Assembly (NCBI RefSeq): GCF_002159665.1
Contig: NZ_NFJC01000001.1
Location: 372,001-436,000, forward strand
Direction: 5' to 3'
Source of the DNA: Desulfovibrio sp. An276
GTDB lineage: Bacteria > Desulfobacterota > Desulfovibrionia > Desulfovibrionales > Desulfovibrionaceae
Length of the DNA: 64,000 nucleotides
How positions within the stretch are numbered: position 1 is the stretch's first letter; the number at the start of each line of letters is the position of its first letter. The notes beneath the pieces are model-generated. The model had not been told where the DNA came from. It worked only from the letters and a program-made list of their open reading frames with translations, and ran no database searches. This document shows positions 17,607 to 26,044 of the stretch, piece by piece. The position numbers were made by a program, and so were the translations under genes.

Positions 17607-18091
17607 TGAAAAACATCAAGGCATGCGCATTCATGTGCGCTCTTCTGCTCGTCCTGAACGGATGCGCAGCGTCTGGAACAAATGGCAGCGAAGCAGGCAA
17701 AGCTGCAGCTCAGGCCGGCTCGCAGGCTGCGTCCACGGCCCCAGAGGGCAAGAATCAGGTTCAGGCCAAGCTGGATCAGACCGGCATGAAACTCGCGTCC
17801 ATGGCCAACAGGACAGTGGCCCCCAACAAGAAAACCCCCACGGTTACCAAAAGGGGCAAGGAATACGTTGCTTCCTATGTGGAAGTCGATTTGCAGTCCG
17901 TGCGCACAACCATGCGTCCCGGCCAGTCTTCCAGGGTGCCCTATGTGGGCATCATCGAATACATGGAAAACGGCTACGAGTGCCGCGGCACAACAAGGGC
18001 CGCAGCAAAGTCCCTCAAGGACTGCAAGCCGACCAAGAGCAGGCGTGTTCAGGAACTTATCAGCTACGATGGCAAGAAGTGGCAGTACTAG
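17606..18091 (+). CDS. Small lipoprotein of unknown function
   Basis: The N-terminus has a lipoprotein signal with lipobox LNGC, so the mature protein should begin with a lipidated cysteine near residue 19 and sit in the envelope. The first part of the mature chain is Ala/Gly/Ser/Gln-rich and probably flexible. The C-terminal half (from GKEYVASYVEVDLQS) looks folded and has two cysteines. I recognise no family. The ATG at 17606 is preceded by GAAGAAAGAG; an in-frame ATG at 17546 would place 20 charged residues before the signal and is unlikely. It has the leader element described separately. Confidence 0.72.
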   Translation: MKNIKACAFMCALLLVLNGCAASGTNGSEAGKAAAQAGSQAASTAPEGKNQVQAKLDQTGMKLASMANRTVAPNKKTPTVTKRGKEYVASYVEVDLQSVRTTMRPGQSSRVPYVGIIEYMENGYECRGTTRAAAKSLKDCKPTKSRRVQELISYDGKKWQY

Positions 18092-18273
18092 GCTTGTCCG
18101 GGATACTGCAAGACTTCATTTTCAGCCCATAGTGCTGACAAAACATATCCTGAGCCATTCAGGATTTGTACGGGCAACAAGAGCTTTTGACCGGGCCTTG
18201 CGGCCTTGAGCACTGCCAGACCACACGGAAGGCTGCAGTTTTCAGCTCTCCTCCCGCGGGCACAACAAATTTC

Positions 18274-18315
18274 AGGGCGGCAGATTTCCCAGCGAAATCT
18301 GCCGCCCTTCTATTT
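18274..18315. terminator. Terminator between lipoprotein and shikimate-kinase-like genes
   Basis: A 14-bp perfect stem (AGGGCGGCAGATTT) is followed by TTCTATTTT on the plus strand. It lies between two convergent genes and can serve both, with the better T-tract on the plus side. Confidence 0.88.
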
Positions 18316-18358
18316 TCTTGAGCAGTACTTTCTGTTCATCCAGGCTGCTGACTGAGCA

Positions 18359-18907
18359 TCAGTTGCCATTTGCCCTCTTCTCAAGCTCGCGTGCAATGCT
18401 TTCAACGCAAGCTTCCAGGGGTTGCGTGGTATCGCAGTATATGTCCGCGTATTTGTTGTAGAGGGCAGAACGCTCATTGTAGAGATCGGCTATGGTTTGT
18501 CCCTTGGCTATCACAAGGCCCCTGTCAGGATTGAGAGCTATACGTTGCTGAATGACATTCAATGGAGCATCAAGCGCAACTACTGGCCCAAGCGAGCGCA
18601 GATGCTGCATGGCGGCATCCCTGTAGACCACCGATCCACCTGTGGAGATCACTGCTTTTCCCATGCGAAGGGAACCTACAAAGCGGCCTTCCAAATCCAG
18701 GAACTCTTCTCCCGAGAGGGCGTCGGTGATGGCCTGCAGAGGAGCTCCGTATGCAGATTCCATGAGCTGATCCGTGTCGACAAAGGCGTATCCCAGCCTT
18801 GTGGCAAGAGCCCTGCCAAGCGTAGACTTGCCCGAACCGGCCATGCCAATGATAGTGATACAGGGATCCGGGTGTTCGGGGCGACGGATAGTGTTATTTT
18901 CAGCCAT
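18359..18907 (-). CDS. Shikimate kinase-like P-loop kinase
   Basis: This is a small nucleoside-monophosphate-kinase-fold enzyme of the AroK/AroL family. The Walker A GMAGSGKST lies near the N-terminus and the substrate Asp is in FVDTDQLM. STGGSVVYR carries the GG motif of shikimate kinases, although the Arg of the usual GGG..R context is shifted. NPDRGL and LYNERSALY correspond to the lid and the conserved R..Y. The ATG at 18907 has GGAGG 10 nt upstream. Shikimate phosphorylation is the default inference; divergent members can act on other hydroxyl substrates, and no aro genes are adjacent. Confidence 0.82.
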   Translation of the reverse strand: MAENNTIRRPEHPDPCITIIGMAGSGKSTLGRALATRLGYAFVDTDQLMESAYGAPLQAITDALSGEEFLDLEGRFVGSLRMGKAVISTGGSVVYRDAAMQHLRSLGPVVALDAPLNVIQQRIALNPDRGLVIAKGQTIADLYNERSALYNKYADIYCDTTQPLEACVESIARELEKRANGN

Positions 18908-19268
18908 GTGCGAACAACCTCCATTTTCCATAATTTTCCCCTGACAGCCCTTCTCTTGTCAAGAAGACTCTGGTAATCGGCTTTTGCTTCCATGGGCAAG
19001 GGCCTGCTATTTTCTCAACAATATTTGTGTTTTTTGCGATTGTACACGGGATCGCTTTTGTTTTTTGCCCAGGGATCACGCCCTCGGGGGATACTTTCCC
19101 TGCGGAGGAAGAATGCAGGCGACACCTTGACGAAGGTGTTTTTGGCGTGTAAGGGAATAGCTCTTTATTTGGGGGGCTGATCCCCAAAACCCATTTCATG
19201 GAACAAATTTCTATAGGGCAAGGGCCTTTAATGGCACTAAAATCAATCTGCCCGCAGGAGAATTTCAG
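18908..19268. other. Intergenic region upstream of rpmH
   Basis: About 360 bases hold no convincing gene. The stretch contains the structured element at 19077-19149 and a further hairpin, TTTGGGG at 19168-19174 pairing with CCCCAAA at 19182-19188. The rpmH ribosome-binding site is CAGGAG, about 11 nt before the ATG. No DnaA-box cluster is seen, although this gene order often lies near replication origins. Confidence 0.45.
19077..19149 (+). ncRNA. Candidate structured RNA or attenuator leader of rpmH
   Basis: CACGCC (19077) can pair with GGCGTG (19144), enclosing two hairpins: CCTGC/GCAGG (19099-19119) and ACACCTT/AAGGTGT (19122-19139). The last hairpin is followed by TTTTT, so by itself it is a Rho-independent terminator. 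The closing helix partner lies after the T-run, which would allow alternative folding between terminated and read-through forms. I recognise no known riboswitch class. It could also be the 3' end of an independent small RNA. Confidence 0.35.
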
Positions 19269-19403
19269 ATGAAAAGAACATATCAGCCGAGCAAGGTGCG
19301 CCGCGCCCGCACTCATGGCTTCCGTGCCCGCATGGCCACCAAGAATGGTCGTGCAGTGCTTGCCCGCCGCCGCGCCAAGGGCCGCAAATCTCTGAGTGCC
19401 TAA
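19269..19403 (+). CDS. rpmH: 50S ribosomal protein L34
   Basis: The 44-residue basic protein [18 protein letters not shown]... is a full-length L34, too short for most ORF lists. It is part of the large ribosomal subunit. It opens the conserved rpmH-rnpA-yidD-yidC-jag-mnmE cluster. The start is fixed by the family N-terminus and CAGGAG upstream. The stop overlaps the rnpA start region. Confidence 0.98.
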   Translation: MKRTYQPSKVRRARTHGFRARMATKNGRAVLARRRAKGRKSLSA

Positions 19404-19821
19404 GCTCGAAGACAGCAGTGCGGAATATCGCATCTGCGCACACAACGAGTGCGGCTTCTCGCTGCCGAAGGAAAGTCTGATACGTACCACAGCCGAATAC
19501 TCTCAGTGTTATGAAACTGGGATTCGGCTGCATACCAGACATTTCCTTCTTTTTGTTGCACCTCCAGCCGACGGCAACGAGGGGGTCCGCTTGGGGACCG
19601 CCGTATCCCGGAAGGTCGGGCATGCGGTGGTCCGCAATCGTATTAAGAGACTTTTGCGGGAATGCTTCAGGCTCAGCCTGCGGCATCTTCCCGTGAATGC
19701 ACGCATAGTGGTCGTGGCAAAGTCCTCTGCCGGCGCAGCCAGGCTCAAGCTTGACAACGTCTCGGACGAATTGCTTCGCGCCCTTTCAAGGCACTTTCAG
19801 CTCCGGCGTGCAGGGGAGTGA
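19396..19821 (+). CDS. rnpA: Ribonuclease P protein component
   Basis: This is the protein subunit that helps RNase P RNA trim the 5' leader of pre-tRNAs. The signature [14 protein letters not shown] is present at the expected place, and [18 protein letters not shown] and FLLFVAP match the N-terminal half. I use the GTG at 19396, which overlaps the rpmH stop by 8 bases; it gives an N-terminal extension of about 20 residues before the conserved region and there is no in-frame ATG closer, so the start is less certain than the rest. Coupled translation with rpmH is likely. Confidence 0.95.
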   Translation: MPKLEDSSAEYRICAHNECGFSLPKESLIRTTAEYSQCYETGIRLHTRHFLLFVAPPADGNEGVRLGTAVSRKVGHAVVRNRIKRLLRECFRLSLRHLPVNARIVVVAKSSAGAARLKLDNVSDELLRALSRHFQLRRAGE

Positions 19822-19824
19822 AAG

Positions 19825-20067
19825 ATGCACATTTTGCGCAAGATTGCCGTCATTCCCATTCGCATCTACCAACTGTTTCTCTCTCCGGTTCTGCCCAACT
19901 CCTGCCGCTTTCTTCCTACATGTTCTGCGTATGCCTACGAGGCCATCATGACCCATGGCATATTGCGCGGCAGCTGGCTTGCCCTGCGGCGTCTTGCGCG
20001 CTGTCATCCATGGGGCGGTTCCGGCTATGATCCAGTCCCCCCGCCACGCAGCAAAAATCCCCGCTAG
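19825..20067 (+). CDS. yidD: Membrane protein insertion efficiency factor YidD
   Basis: The 80-residue protein has the YidD hallmark [19 protein letters not shown] and a C-terminal [13 protein letters not shown]. It is thought to help YidC insert membrane proteins at the inner membrane. GGGAGTGAAAG precedes the ATG, three bases after the rnpA stop. It sits in its usual place between rnpA and yidC. Confidence 0.97.
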   Translation: MHILRKIAVIPIRIYQLFLSPVLPNSCRFLPTCSAYAYEAIMTHGILRGSWLALRRLARCHPWGGSGYDPVPPPRSKNPR

Positions 20068-20087
20068 TCCGAATCAAGGTATGTCCC

Positions 20088-21836
20088 ATGCAAGATGGTA
20101 AAAATCTCATATTGGCCATAGTTCTCTGTCTGCTCGTCGTAGTGGGCTGGTCCTATCTGGGAGAAAAAATGGGCTGGGCGCCCAAGCCTGTCCCGGTCGA
20201 ACAGACACAAAACCCGGAGGCAGCAGCTCAGGCACAGGCCCAGCAGGCAGCCCAGACGCCTCAGGCTCCAGCTGCCCCCCTGCCTGTTTTCACCGAATCC
20301 GAAGGGCGTGACATGGCCATTGTCACTCCCCTGTACACGGCAAGGCTCTACACTGGTGGCGGTATCCTGCGTTCCTTCGAGCTGGCAAACTACCGTACGG
20401 CAGTGGAAGCAGATTCTCCCAAGGTCAATCTTATCAATGAAACCACTGCTGCCATGGCTCCCATGGGACTCTTGCTCAACGGCCAGCCTACCTGGAGTGT
20501 CGGCAAATGGCAGTGCGAGGAACAGGGCGACGTTACCGTTGCTGAAGGGACGCAAAAGACCATTCGCCTTATCGGCATGGTAGGCGATCTGCGCGTGGTT
20601 CGCGAGCTCACCTTTGATGCTGCAAGCTATGCCATCAAGGAAAACGTGCATGTGACTCCTGTGGGAACACAGGCACTGTCCGTGCGTCTTGGCTACACTG
20701 CCGGCGCAGACGCAAGCAACGCTCATGGGGATCGCTACGATGCCATGCGTGTTGGCTGGGATGAAGCAGGCAGCCTTGAAGAGGAAAGCAGCGCCGACAA
20801 GCTCGCCACAGGCGTTACCAAAACCGGCACCATCTACTGGGCCGGCGCCATGAGCACCTACTTCTTCAATGGCGTGCTTCCGGCAAAGCCCGAGAACGTG
20901 ACCTTCAAGGGCGTGCTGCAGAATCAGGTCTACCGCGTTGCCATTGAGCTTGAGCCCTTCAATGCTATCCCCGGCCAGGAAAACGTTGTTTCCACAACCT
21001 ACTGGATGGGTCCCAAGGACCGCCATCTCATGGCTCCCGTCAGCGAGGAGCTCACAAAGTGCATCGACCTTGGCATGTTCAGCCTCATCGCCAAGGGCCT
21101 TCTTTGGATTCTCAATTTCTTCTATGGCTACGTGCACAACTGGGGTGTGGCCATCATCCTGCTGACCATTGTCATCAAGATCATTTTCTGGCCCCTCACA
21201 GCCAAGAGCTACTCCTCCATGGAGAAAATGAAGCAACTGGCCCCCATGATGCAGCAGATCAGGGAAAAGCATAAGGGCGACAAGGAAGCCACCAACAAGG
21301 AAGTGATGGCCCTGTACAAGACCTACGGCGTCAATCCCGCCAGCGGCTGTATCCCGATCCTCATCCAGATGCCTGTCTTCCTTGGTCTCTATCAGGCTCT
21401 TCTGACAGCAATCGAGCTGCGCCACGCGCCCCTTTTGGCCACCCTCCCCGGTACGGACATTGCCTGGCTGGCCGACCTGTCCTCCAAGGACCCCCTGTAT
21501 ATCACCCCCATTGTCATGGGTCTTTCCATGTTCATCCAGCAGCGTCTTTCTCCGCCGGCTACTGATGCGCGCCAGCAGAAAATCATGATGTTGCTGCCCG
21601 TTGTCTTTACCTTCCTCTTCCTGGCCTTCCCTTCCGGCCTTGTGGTCTACTGGCTTGTCAACAACATCATCTCCATCGGTCAGCAGCGCTGGATGATGCA
21701 CAAGATGGGCACAGACAAGAAGAATCACAACAAGAAGGACAAGGGCCCCAAGGGACAGCTGCGCAAGCCAGCCTCTTCAAAGCCGGCTGCCTCCAAGCCT
21801 GCACCTGCGGCAGCAACCGGCCCAAAGAACGCCTAG
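20088..21836 (+). CDS. yidC: Membrane protein insertase YidC
   Basis: This Oxa1/YidC-type insertase of 582 residues sits in the inner membrane. The first transmembrane helix (LILAIVLCLLVVVGWSYL) is followed by a Pro/Ala/Gln-rich linker and the large periplasmic beta domain (about residues 65-330). The conserved five-helix core starts at NWGVAIILLTIVIKIIFWPL, with MQQIREKHKGDKE in the cytoplasmic hairpin and VTFLFLAFPSGLVVYWLVNN later. The C-terminus is Lys-rich, as is common for ribosome binding. It lies 20 bases after yidD. Confidence 0.97.
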   Translation: MQDGKNLILAIVLCLLVVVGWSYLGEKMGWAPKPVPVEQTQNPEAAAQAQAQQAAQTPQAPAAPLPVFTESEGRDMAIVTPLYTARLYTGGGILRSFELANYRTAVEADSPKVNLINETTAAMAPMGLLLNGQPTWSVGKWQCEEQGDVTVAEGTQKTIRLIGMVGDLRVVRELTFDAASYAIKENVHVTPVGTQALSVRLGYTAGADASNAHGDRYDAMRVGWDEAGSLEEESSADKLATGVTKTGTIYWAGAMSTYFFNGVLPAKPENVTFKGVLQNQVYRVAIELEPFNAIPGQENVVSTTYWMGPKDRHLMAPVSEELTKCIDLGMFSLIAKGLLWILNFFYGYVHNWGVAIILLTIVIKIIFWPLTAKSYSSMEKMKQLAPMMQQIREKHKGDKEATNKEVMALYKTYGVNPASGCIPILIQMPVFLGLYQALLTAIELRHAPLLATLPGTDIAWLADLSSKDPLYITPIVMGLSMFIQQRLSPPATDARQQKIMMLLPVVFTFLFLAFPSGLVVYWLVNNIISIGQQRWMMHKMGTDKKNHNKKDKGPKGQLRKPASSKPAASKPAPAAATGPKNA

Positions 21837-21851
21837 CTCCGGGTATCTGGC

Positions 21852-22754
21852 ATGGAGACAGCGACCGAGGACGGGTTCAAGGAGTTTCTGGGAAAAAATC
21901 TTGATGCAGCCATCGAGGACGCCTGTCAGTACTTCAATGCCAGCCGCGAGCGGCTGGAAATAGAGATACTGCAGGATGCCAGGAACGGCATATTTGGCAT
22001 AGTCGGTGCCCGCAAGGCCAAAATTCGTGCACGGCGGGCAAGACTGCGCGCTACCGTGCAAAGCGTGCTCGGTTCCCTTTCAGCACACGGAAAAGTCTCG
22101 CGCCCCATAAGCCCCTCGCCCGCAAGGGCAGGGGCTGGTCGCGAAAATTTCGGTTCACAGGCAGCAGAAGAAGCGGACAGGCACCAGGAAGAAGGGGGGT
22201 GTTCCCGCGGCTTTCGCAAAAGCTGCGAGGAAAGCCTGCCAAACAGGCCCCTGAAGAAAGAGGCCATACCCTCTGCCCTGGAGGAAACCAGGGAAATTCT
22301 GACCAGACTTCTTGTTCCTCTGGTAAACAGTCTTCCCCGGCTGGAGCTTTTCTGTGAAGAAGGAGAAATCCTTGCCTGTGTGTCCGGCATCGACGACCCG
22401 TCCCACATAATCGGCCGTGACGGACTTGTGCTTGTAGCCCTGCAGCATCTGGCAAGCCGCCTGGTCTCGCGAAAGATGCAGGCAGGGATAAGCATACGGA
22501 TTGACGTTGGGGATTATCGCAGCAGACAGGAGGAGGAATTGAAGGAACTGGCCCTGTCTCTGGCCCAAAAGGTCAGCGACAGCGGAAAGTCTCTTTCCAC
22601 CCGGCCCTTGAGTTCCTATCAGCGCCGTATTGTACACATGGCTCTGAAGGGACAGGAAGGCATCCAGACGCGCAGCGCGGGCCAGGGCACACTGAAGCGC
22701 GTGCTCATACAGAAAAGAAAAGCCCCACAGCAGGAGAACCCTTGCCTGTCATGA
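21852..22754 (+). CDS. jag: Jag/KhpB RNA-binding protein (Jag-N, KH, R3H)
   Basis: The N-terminal Jag domain (FLGKNLDAAIEDACQYF, then DARNGIFGIVGARKAKI) is followed by a low-conservation linker of about 100 residues. The KH domain has DPSHIIGRDGLVLVALQHL, a GxxG-type loop, and the R3H domain follows with the RRIVHMALKG stretch. Such proteins bind RNA and, in other bacteria, influence cell division and envelope synthesis. The gene overlaps mnmE by an ATGA junction and follows yidC by 15 bases, so the cluster is one operon. The linker is longer than usual for the family. Confidence 0.93.
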   Translation: METATEDGFKEFLGKNLDAAIEDACQYFNASRERLEIEILQDARNGIFGIVGARKAKIRARRARLRATVQSVLGSLSAHGKVSRPISPSPARAGAGRENFGSQAAEEADRHQEEGGCSRGFRKSCEESLPNRPLKKEAIPSALEETREILTRLLVPLVNSLPRLELFCEEGEILACVSGIDDPSHIIGRDGLVLVALQHLASRLVSRKMQAGISIRIDVGDYRSRQEEELKELALSLAQKVSDSGKSLSTRPLSSYQRRIVHMALKGQEGIQTRSAGQGTLKRVLIQKRKAPQQENPCLS

Positions 22755-24184
22755 CAGCTTCTACAACGACAAATGGCACCATTGTAGCCCAGGCAACAGC
22801 CCAGGGCAGTGGTGCCATTGCTATTATCCGCATTTCAGGCCCAATGGCAAAAAAGCTCTTGGGCCTGCTTTTTACGCCATCCCAGGCTACTTTCAGCGAT
22901 TTTGTACCCTGGAGGGTGTACCATGGCATAGTTCATGACCTGAATGGCACAAAAATAGACGATGTGCTCTGTTTTTACATGCCTGGTCCAAGGACATACA
23001 CTGGCGAGGACTGCGCCGAAATACACTGCCATGGCGGGCAGCTTATAGTGTCGGCCATCATCGAGGCTTTGCTTGAGGCAGGCGCCTGTCCCGCACGACG
23101 TGGAGAATTCACACACAGGGCCTTTCTCAACGGCCGCATGGATCTGAGTCAGGCCGAAGCAGTGGCGGAAATGATTGCTGCTCCGAGCAGGACTGCTCTC
23201 GGACAATCCCTGCGCAGACTGAACGGCGAACTCGGCCGCAGGGTCGGCAAAGTGCGTGAGAAACTCGACTGGGTGCGCATGAACATGAGCCTTGCGGTAG
23301 ATTTCCCCGAAGACGAAGTCGAAATTCTGGACAGAAAGGATTTTCTGGCCCATGTCCAGTCTGCAGGCAGGTCACTGCAGGATCTTCTGCGTGGAGTGGC
23401 GCGTGCAAAGGTCTATGCGAACGGCGCAAGGGTTGTTCTGGCCGGATCCGTCAATGCCGGCAAATCCAGCCTCATGAATGCGTTGCTCGGCAAAAACCGT
23501 GCTCTGGTAACAGACGTGCCCGGCACGACCAGGGATTTTCTGGAAGAGGGGCTTCTTCTGGGAGATCTTCCCATACGCCTGGTGGACACTGCCGGTGTGC
23601 GCGAAAGCAGCGACAAGGTCGAATCCCTCGGCATAGAACGCTCAAGGCAGCAGATAGAGGAAGCGGATCTGCTTGTTATCGTGGTTGACGGGGCAGCCCT
23701 CGGTTCTTCCGGGACAGGAGAGCTCAGCTGCCCGGACGAGGTTGCGGCAAGGCTTTTGCAAAATGCTTCCCCGTCCACTCTTGTAGTCTGGAACAAGGCT
23801 GATATATGCCTTCCGGAACTTTCCGAAAAACAGACAAGGCCCGAATGGTGCGTATCAGCGCATGGAGAAGTGGACTTTGTCTGTGTCTCGGCACTCACAG
23901 GCTTCAATCTTGATCTGGCTTGCGACAAAATGGCGCAGCTGATCCTCGGCAATCTTCCTGGTGACGAATACGGTCTAGCTCCCAACGACAGGCAGGCCCA
24001 TGCCCTGCACTACGCCTGCAGGGAGCTTGACGCCCTGGCTCGTGACATTGAGGCCGGACAGCTGTATGATCTTCTGTCGGTACATTTAGACATGTGCTGC
24101 TCTTTTCTGGATGAAGTCATTGGTGTGGGAACCGCTCAGGATGTGCTCAATCACGTCTTTGAAAGCTTCTGCATAGGCAAATAG
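22751..24184 (+). CDS. mnmE: tRNA modification GTPase MnmE
   Basis: MnmE works with MnmG to place the 5-carboxymethylaminomethyl group on U34 of certain tRNAs. The N-terminal folate-binding domain begins NGTIVAQATAQGSGAIAIIR. The G domain shows GSVNAGKSSLMNAL, the DTAG motif and WNKAD. The C-terminus ends with the conserved CIGK containing the catalytic cysteine. I use the ATG at 22751, which forms ATGA with the jag stop; an in-frame TTG at 22742 has better spacing (5 nt) from AGGAG and is a real alternative start. The length of about 477 is normal. Confidence 0.97.
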   Translation: MTASTTTNGTIVAQATAQGSGAIAIIRISGPMAKKLLGLLFTPSQATFSDFVPWRVYHGIVHDLNGTKIDDVLCFYMPGPRTYTGEDCAEIHCHGGQLIVSAIIEALLEAGACPARRGEFTHRAFLNGRMDLSQAEAVAEMIAAPSRTALGQSLRRLNGELGRRVGKVREKLDWVRMNMSLAVDFPEDEVEILDRKDFLAHVQSAGRSLQDLLRGVARAKVYANGARVVLAGSVNAGKSSLMNALLGKNRALVTDVPGTTRDFLEEGLLLGDLPIRLVDTAGVRESSDKVESLGIERSRQQIEEADLLVIVVDGAALGSSGTGELSCPDEVAARLLQNASPSTLVVWNKADICLPELSEKQTRPEWCVSAHGEVDFVCVSALTGFNLDLACDKMAQLILGNLPGDEYGLAPNDRQAHALHYACRELDALARDIEAGQLYDLLSVHLDMCCSFLDEVIGVGTAQDVLNHVFESFCIGK

Positions 24185-24249
24185 CCACATCCTAAAGTCC
24201 TGCCGGCCTTCCAGCCGGAGAGAAGAGCCGGCACGCTGGGGGCTCTTTC

Positions 24250-24873
24250 ATGGAACTTGATGAAAACATACGCAAGAAGCTGACAAGCGAAGAGATCAAT
24301 GAGCTGCCCCTGGTGCACTATGGAGGTCCGGTTTCCATCATACGCAGCAAAATGCTGCTGGATCTTGCCCTGCCTGCTCTCAAGGAGGAGCCTGTACTGG
24401 GCTTTGACACCGAATCTCGGCCGACCTTTCGCAAGGGAGTTGCCCATTACCCCTCCCTCATCCAGCTTGCTACGGCAAAGTGCGTCTACATCATTCAGCT
24501 AAAGCATCTACCCCTGAACAGGGAAATCACGGATCTGCTGTCCTCCCCCAATCAGATCAAGGCAGGCGTGGGCATTGGCGAGGACATGCGCGAACTGGCC
24601 AATCTTTTGTCCTTCACCCCCCAGGGGCATGTGGATCTCGCCAACATAGCAGAAAAAAACGACATCAGCAGCCGCGGGCTCCGCTCGCTTGCAGCCAGTC
24701 TCTTCGGCGAACGCATCTCCAAGGGGCCCCAGTGTTCCAACTGGAGCCTTCCCAACCTGAGCGTTCGTCAGGTCATATACGCTGCCACAGACGCATGGAT
24801 GGGCAGGCGCATCTTTTTGCGCATGCGTGAACTCGGCCTCAAGGGATTGCCCAAGGGGAGCCAACTTGACTGA
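24250..24873 (+). CDS. DEDD-type 3'-5' exonuclease (RNase D/WRN-like)
   Basis: The compact 207-residue protein matches the 3'-5' exonuclease domain of WRN/RNase D. The four acidic residues are in GFDTESRP (D and E), GIGEDMREL (D) and the C-terminal YAATDAWMGR (Y and D), making it the DEDDy type. HRDC domains of full RNase D are absent. It probably trims RNA or DNA 3' ends. It follows mnmE by 65 bases and overlaps the CofD-like gene by 8 bases. Confidence 0.88.
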   Translation: MELDENIRKKLTSEEINELPLVHYGGPVSIIRSKMLLDLALPALKEEPVLGFDTESRPTFRKGVAHYPSLIQLATAKCVYIIQLKHLPLNREITDLLSSPNQIKAGVGIGEDMRELANLLSFTPQGHVDLANIAEKNDISSRGLRSLAASLFGERISKGPQCSNWSLPNLSVRQVIYAATDAWMGRRIFLRMRELGLKGLPKGSQLD

Positions 24874-26044
24874 CGACAAGCCCCACCTTGCAGATACGGA
24901 ACATCCGCCCATTTTCTTCAGCGGCGGTACTGCTCTCAAAAGGCTGAGCTCGACCTTTGCCGCCCAGGGCTGCCACACTGTGCATCTTGTCACGACCTTT
25001 GACTCCGGTGGCTCTACGGCTAGGCTGAGGGCGGCCTTTGCCATGCCTGCCCTGGGGGATTTGCGCAACCGCCTGGTTGCCCTTGCGGACCCAGACCTGT
25101 GCAGCCACGCCCTTGTGCACTGCATGGAAACAAGGATCCCTGACACAGGTGATCCGCAGAATCTGCGGCAAATGCTCGTTGCCATGGGTAGGGAGGACCA
25201 TCCTGTCTGGCAGGGCATAAACGCAACTCCGGCAAGGTGTCTGCGTCAGTGTCTGACCCACTTTCTCGCAGCCATGCCAGCCAGCTTTGACGCAAGACAG
25301 GCAAGTCTCGGCAATATCTGCATGGCAGGCAAATATCTGCAGGAACACCGCTCGCTCAATGCCGTCCTGGGGCTTTTCTCCCGCCTGCTTCACGTGCAGG
25401 GCGAGGTCTTGCCCATTGTGGAAGAGAGCCTTCATCTTGCGGCAAGGCTGTGTGACGGCACAACGCGTGTGGGGCAGCACCACTTCAAGGAATTCACAAG
25501 CCCGATACAAGAGTGCTTCCTCACCGTGAACGAGCCCGACAGGGGCAGGGACGAACCTGTCGTCTGCAAACCAAGGGCTTCCTCGGCTGCCCTTGCAAGA
25601 CTGCGAGAGGCAGGACTTGTCTGCTATCCCATGGGGAGCTTCTTTTCGAGCGTGGTAGCGAACCTTCTTGCAGACGGGGTGGCCAATGTCGTGGCAGCAC
25701 TTGACTGTCCCAAGGTCTTCATTCCCAATACTGGGCACGATCACGAACTCATGGGTCATACCTTGTGCGACGAGATGCGCATCCTTGTGCAGACGCTTCT
25801 GGGTGAACGTTGCAGTGCAGCAGACAACGGCTGGAAGGAGTCTGCAGGTCTTTTCCTCACCCACATGATGGTGGATACCCGCAACGGTCACTATCCCGGA
25901 AGCATGGAGCTTGCGCAAAAACTTGCACAGGAAGTCGGGGTGCAGGTTCTCGATCTGCCCCTGGTAGACGAAGACAGACAACACCATAATCCCCAAAAGC
26001 TTGCAGAGCTTATCCAGCACATGACGGGAACGAATAATGCCTGA
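24866..26044 (+). CDS. CofD-like protein (GAK-system type)
   Basis: The protein belongs to the CofD/YvcK nucleotide-sugar-like fold. The N-terminal FFSGGTALKRLSSTF, TTFDSGGST and GDLRNRLVALAD are characteristic, and FIPNTGHDHELMGH resembles the C-terminal motif of this branch. The pattern matches the CofD-related protein of so-called GAK systems, which I recall as common in Desulfovibrio; here no HprK-like kinase or ATP-grasp partner is adjacent. I chose the TTG at 24866 because AGGGGAG lies 5 nt upstream; a GTG at 24827 has no such site. No F420 pathway genes are nearby, so a phospholactate-transferase role is unlikely. Confidence 0.78.
   Translation: MTDDKPHLADTEHPPIFFSGGTALKRLSSTFAAQGCHTVHLVTTFDSGGSTARLRAAFAMPALGDLRNRLVALADPDLCSHALVHCMETRIPDTGDPQNLRQMLVAMGREDHPVWQGINATPARCLRQCLTHFLAAMPASFDARQASLGNICMAGKYLQEHRSLNAVLGLFSRLLHVQGEVLPIVEESLHLAARLCDGTTRVGQHHFKEFTSPIQECFLTVNEPDRGRDEPVVCKPRASSAALARLREAGLVCYPMGSFFSSVVANLLADGVANVVAALDCPKVFIPNTGHDHELMGHTLCDEMRILVQTLLGERCSAADNGWKESAGLFLTHMMVDTRNGHYPGSMELAQKLAQEVGVQVLDLPLVDEDRQHHNPQKLAELIQHMTGTNNA

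Noticed and set aside
18908-19268. Chromosomal replication origin near rpmH
   Set aside because: No dnaA gene and no cluster of TTATCCACA-like boxes is present; a single box inside the vWA-OmpA gene (about 16956) is chance.
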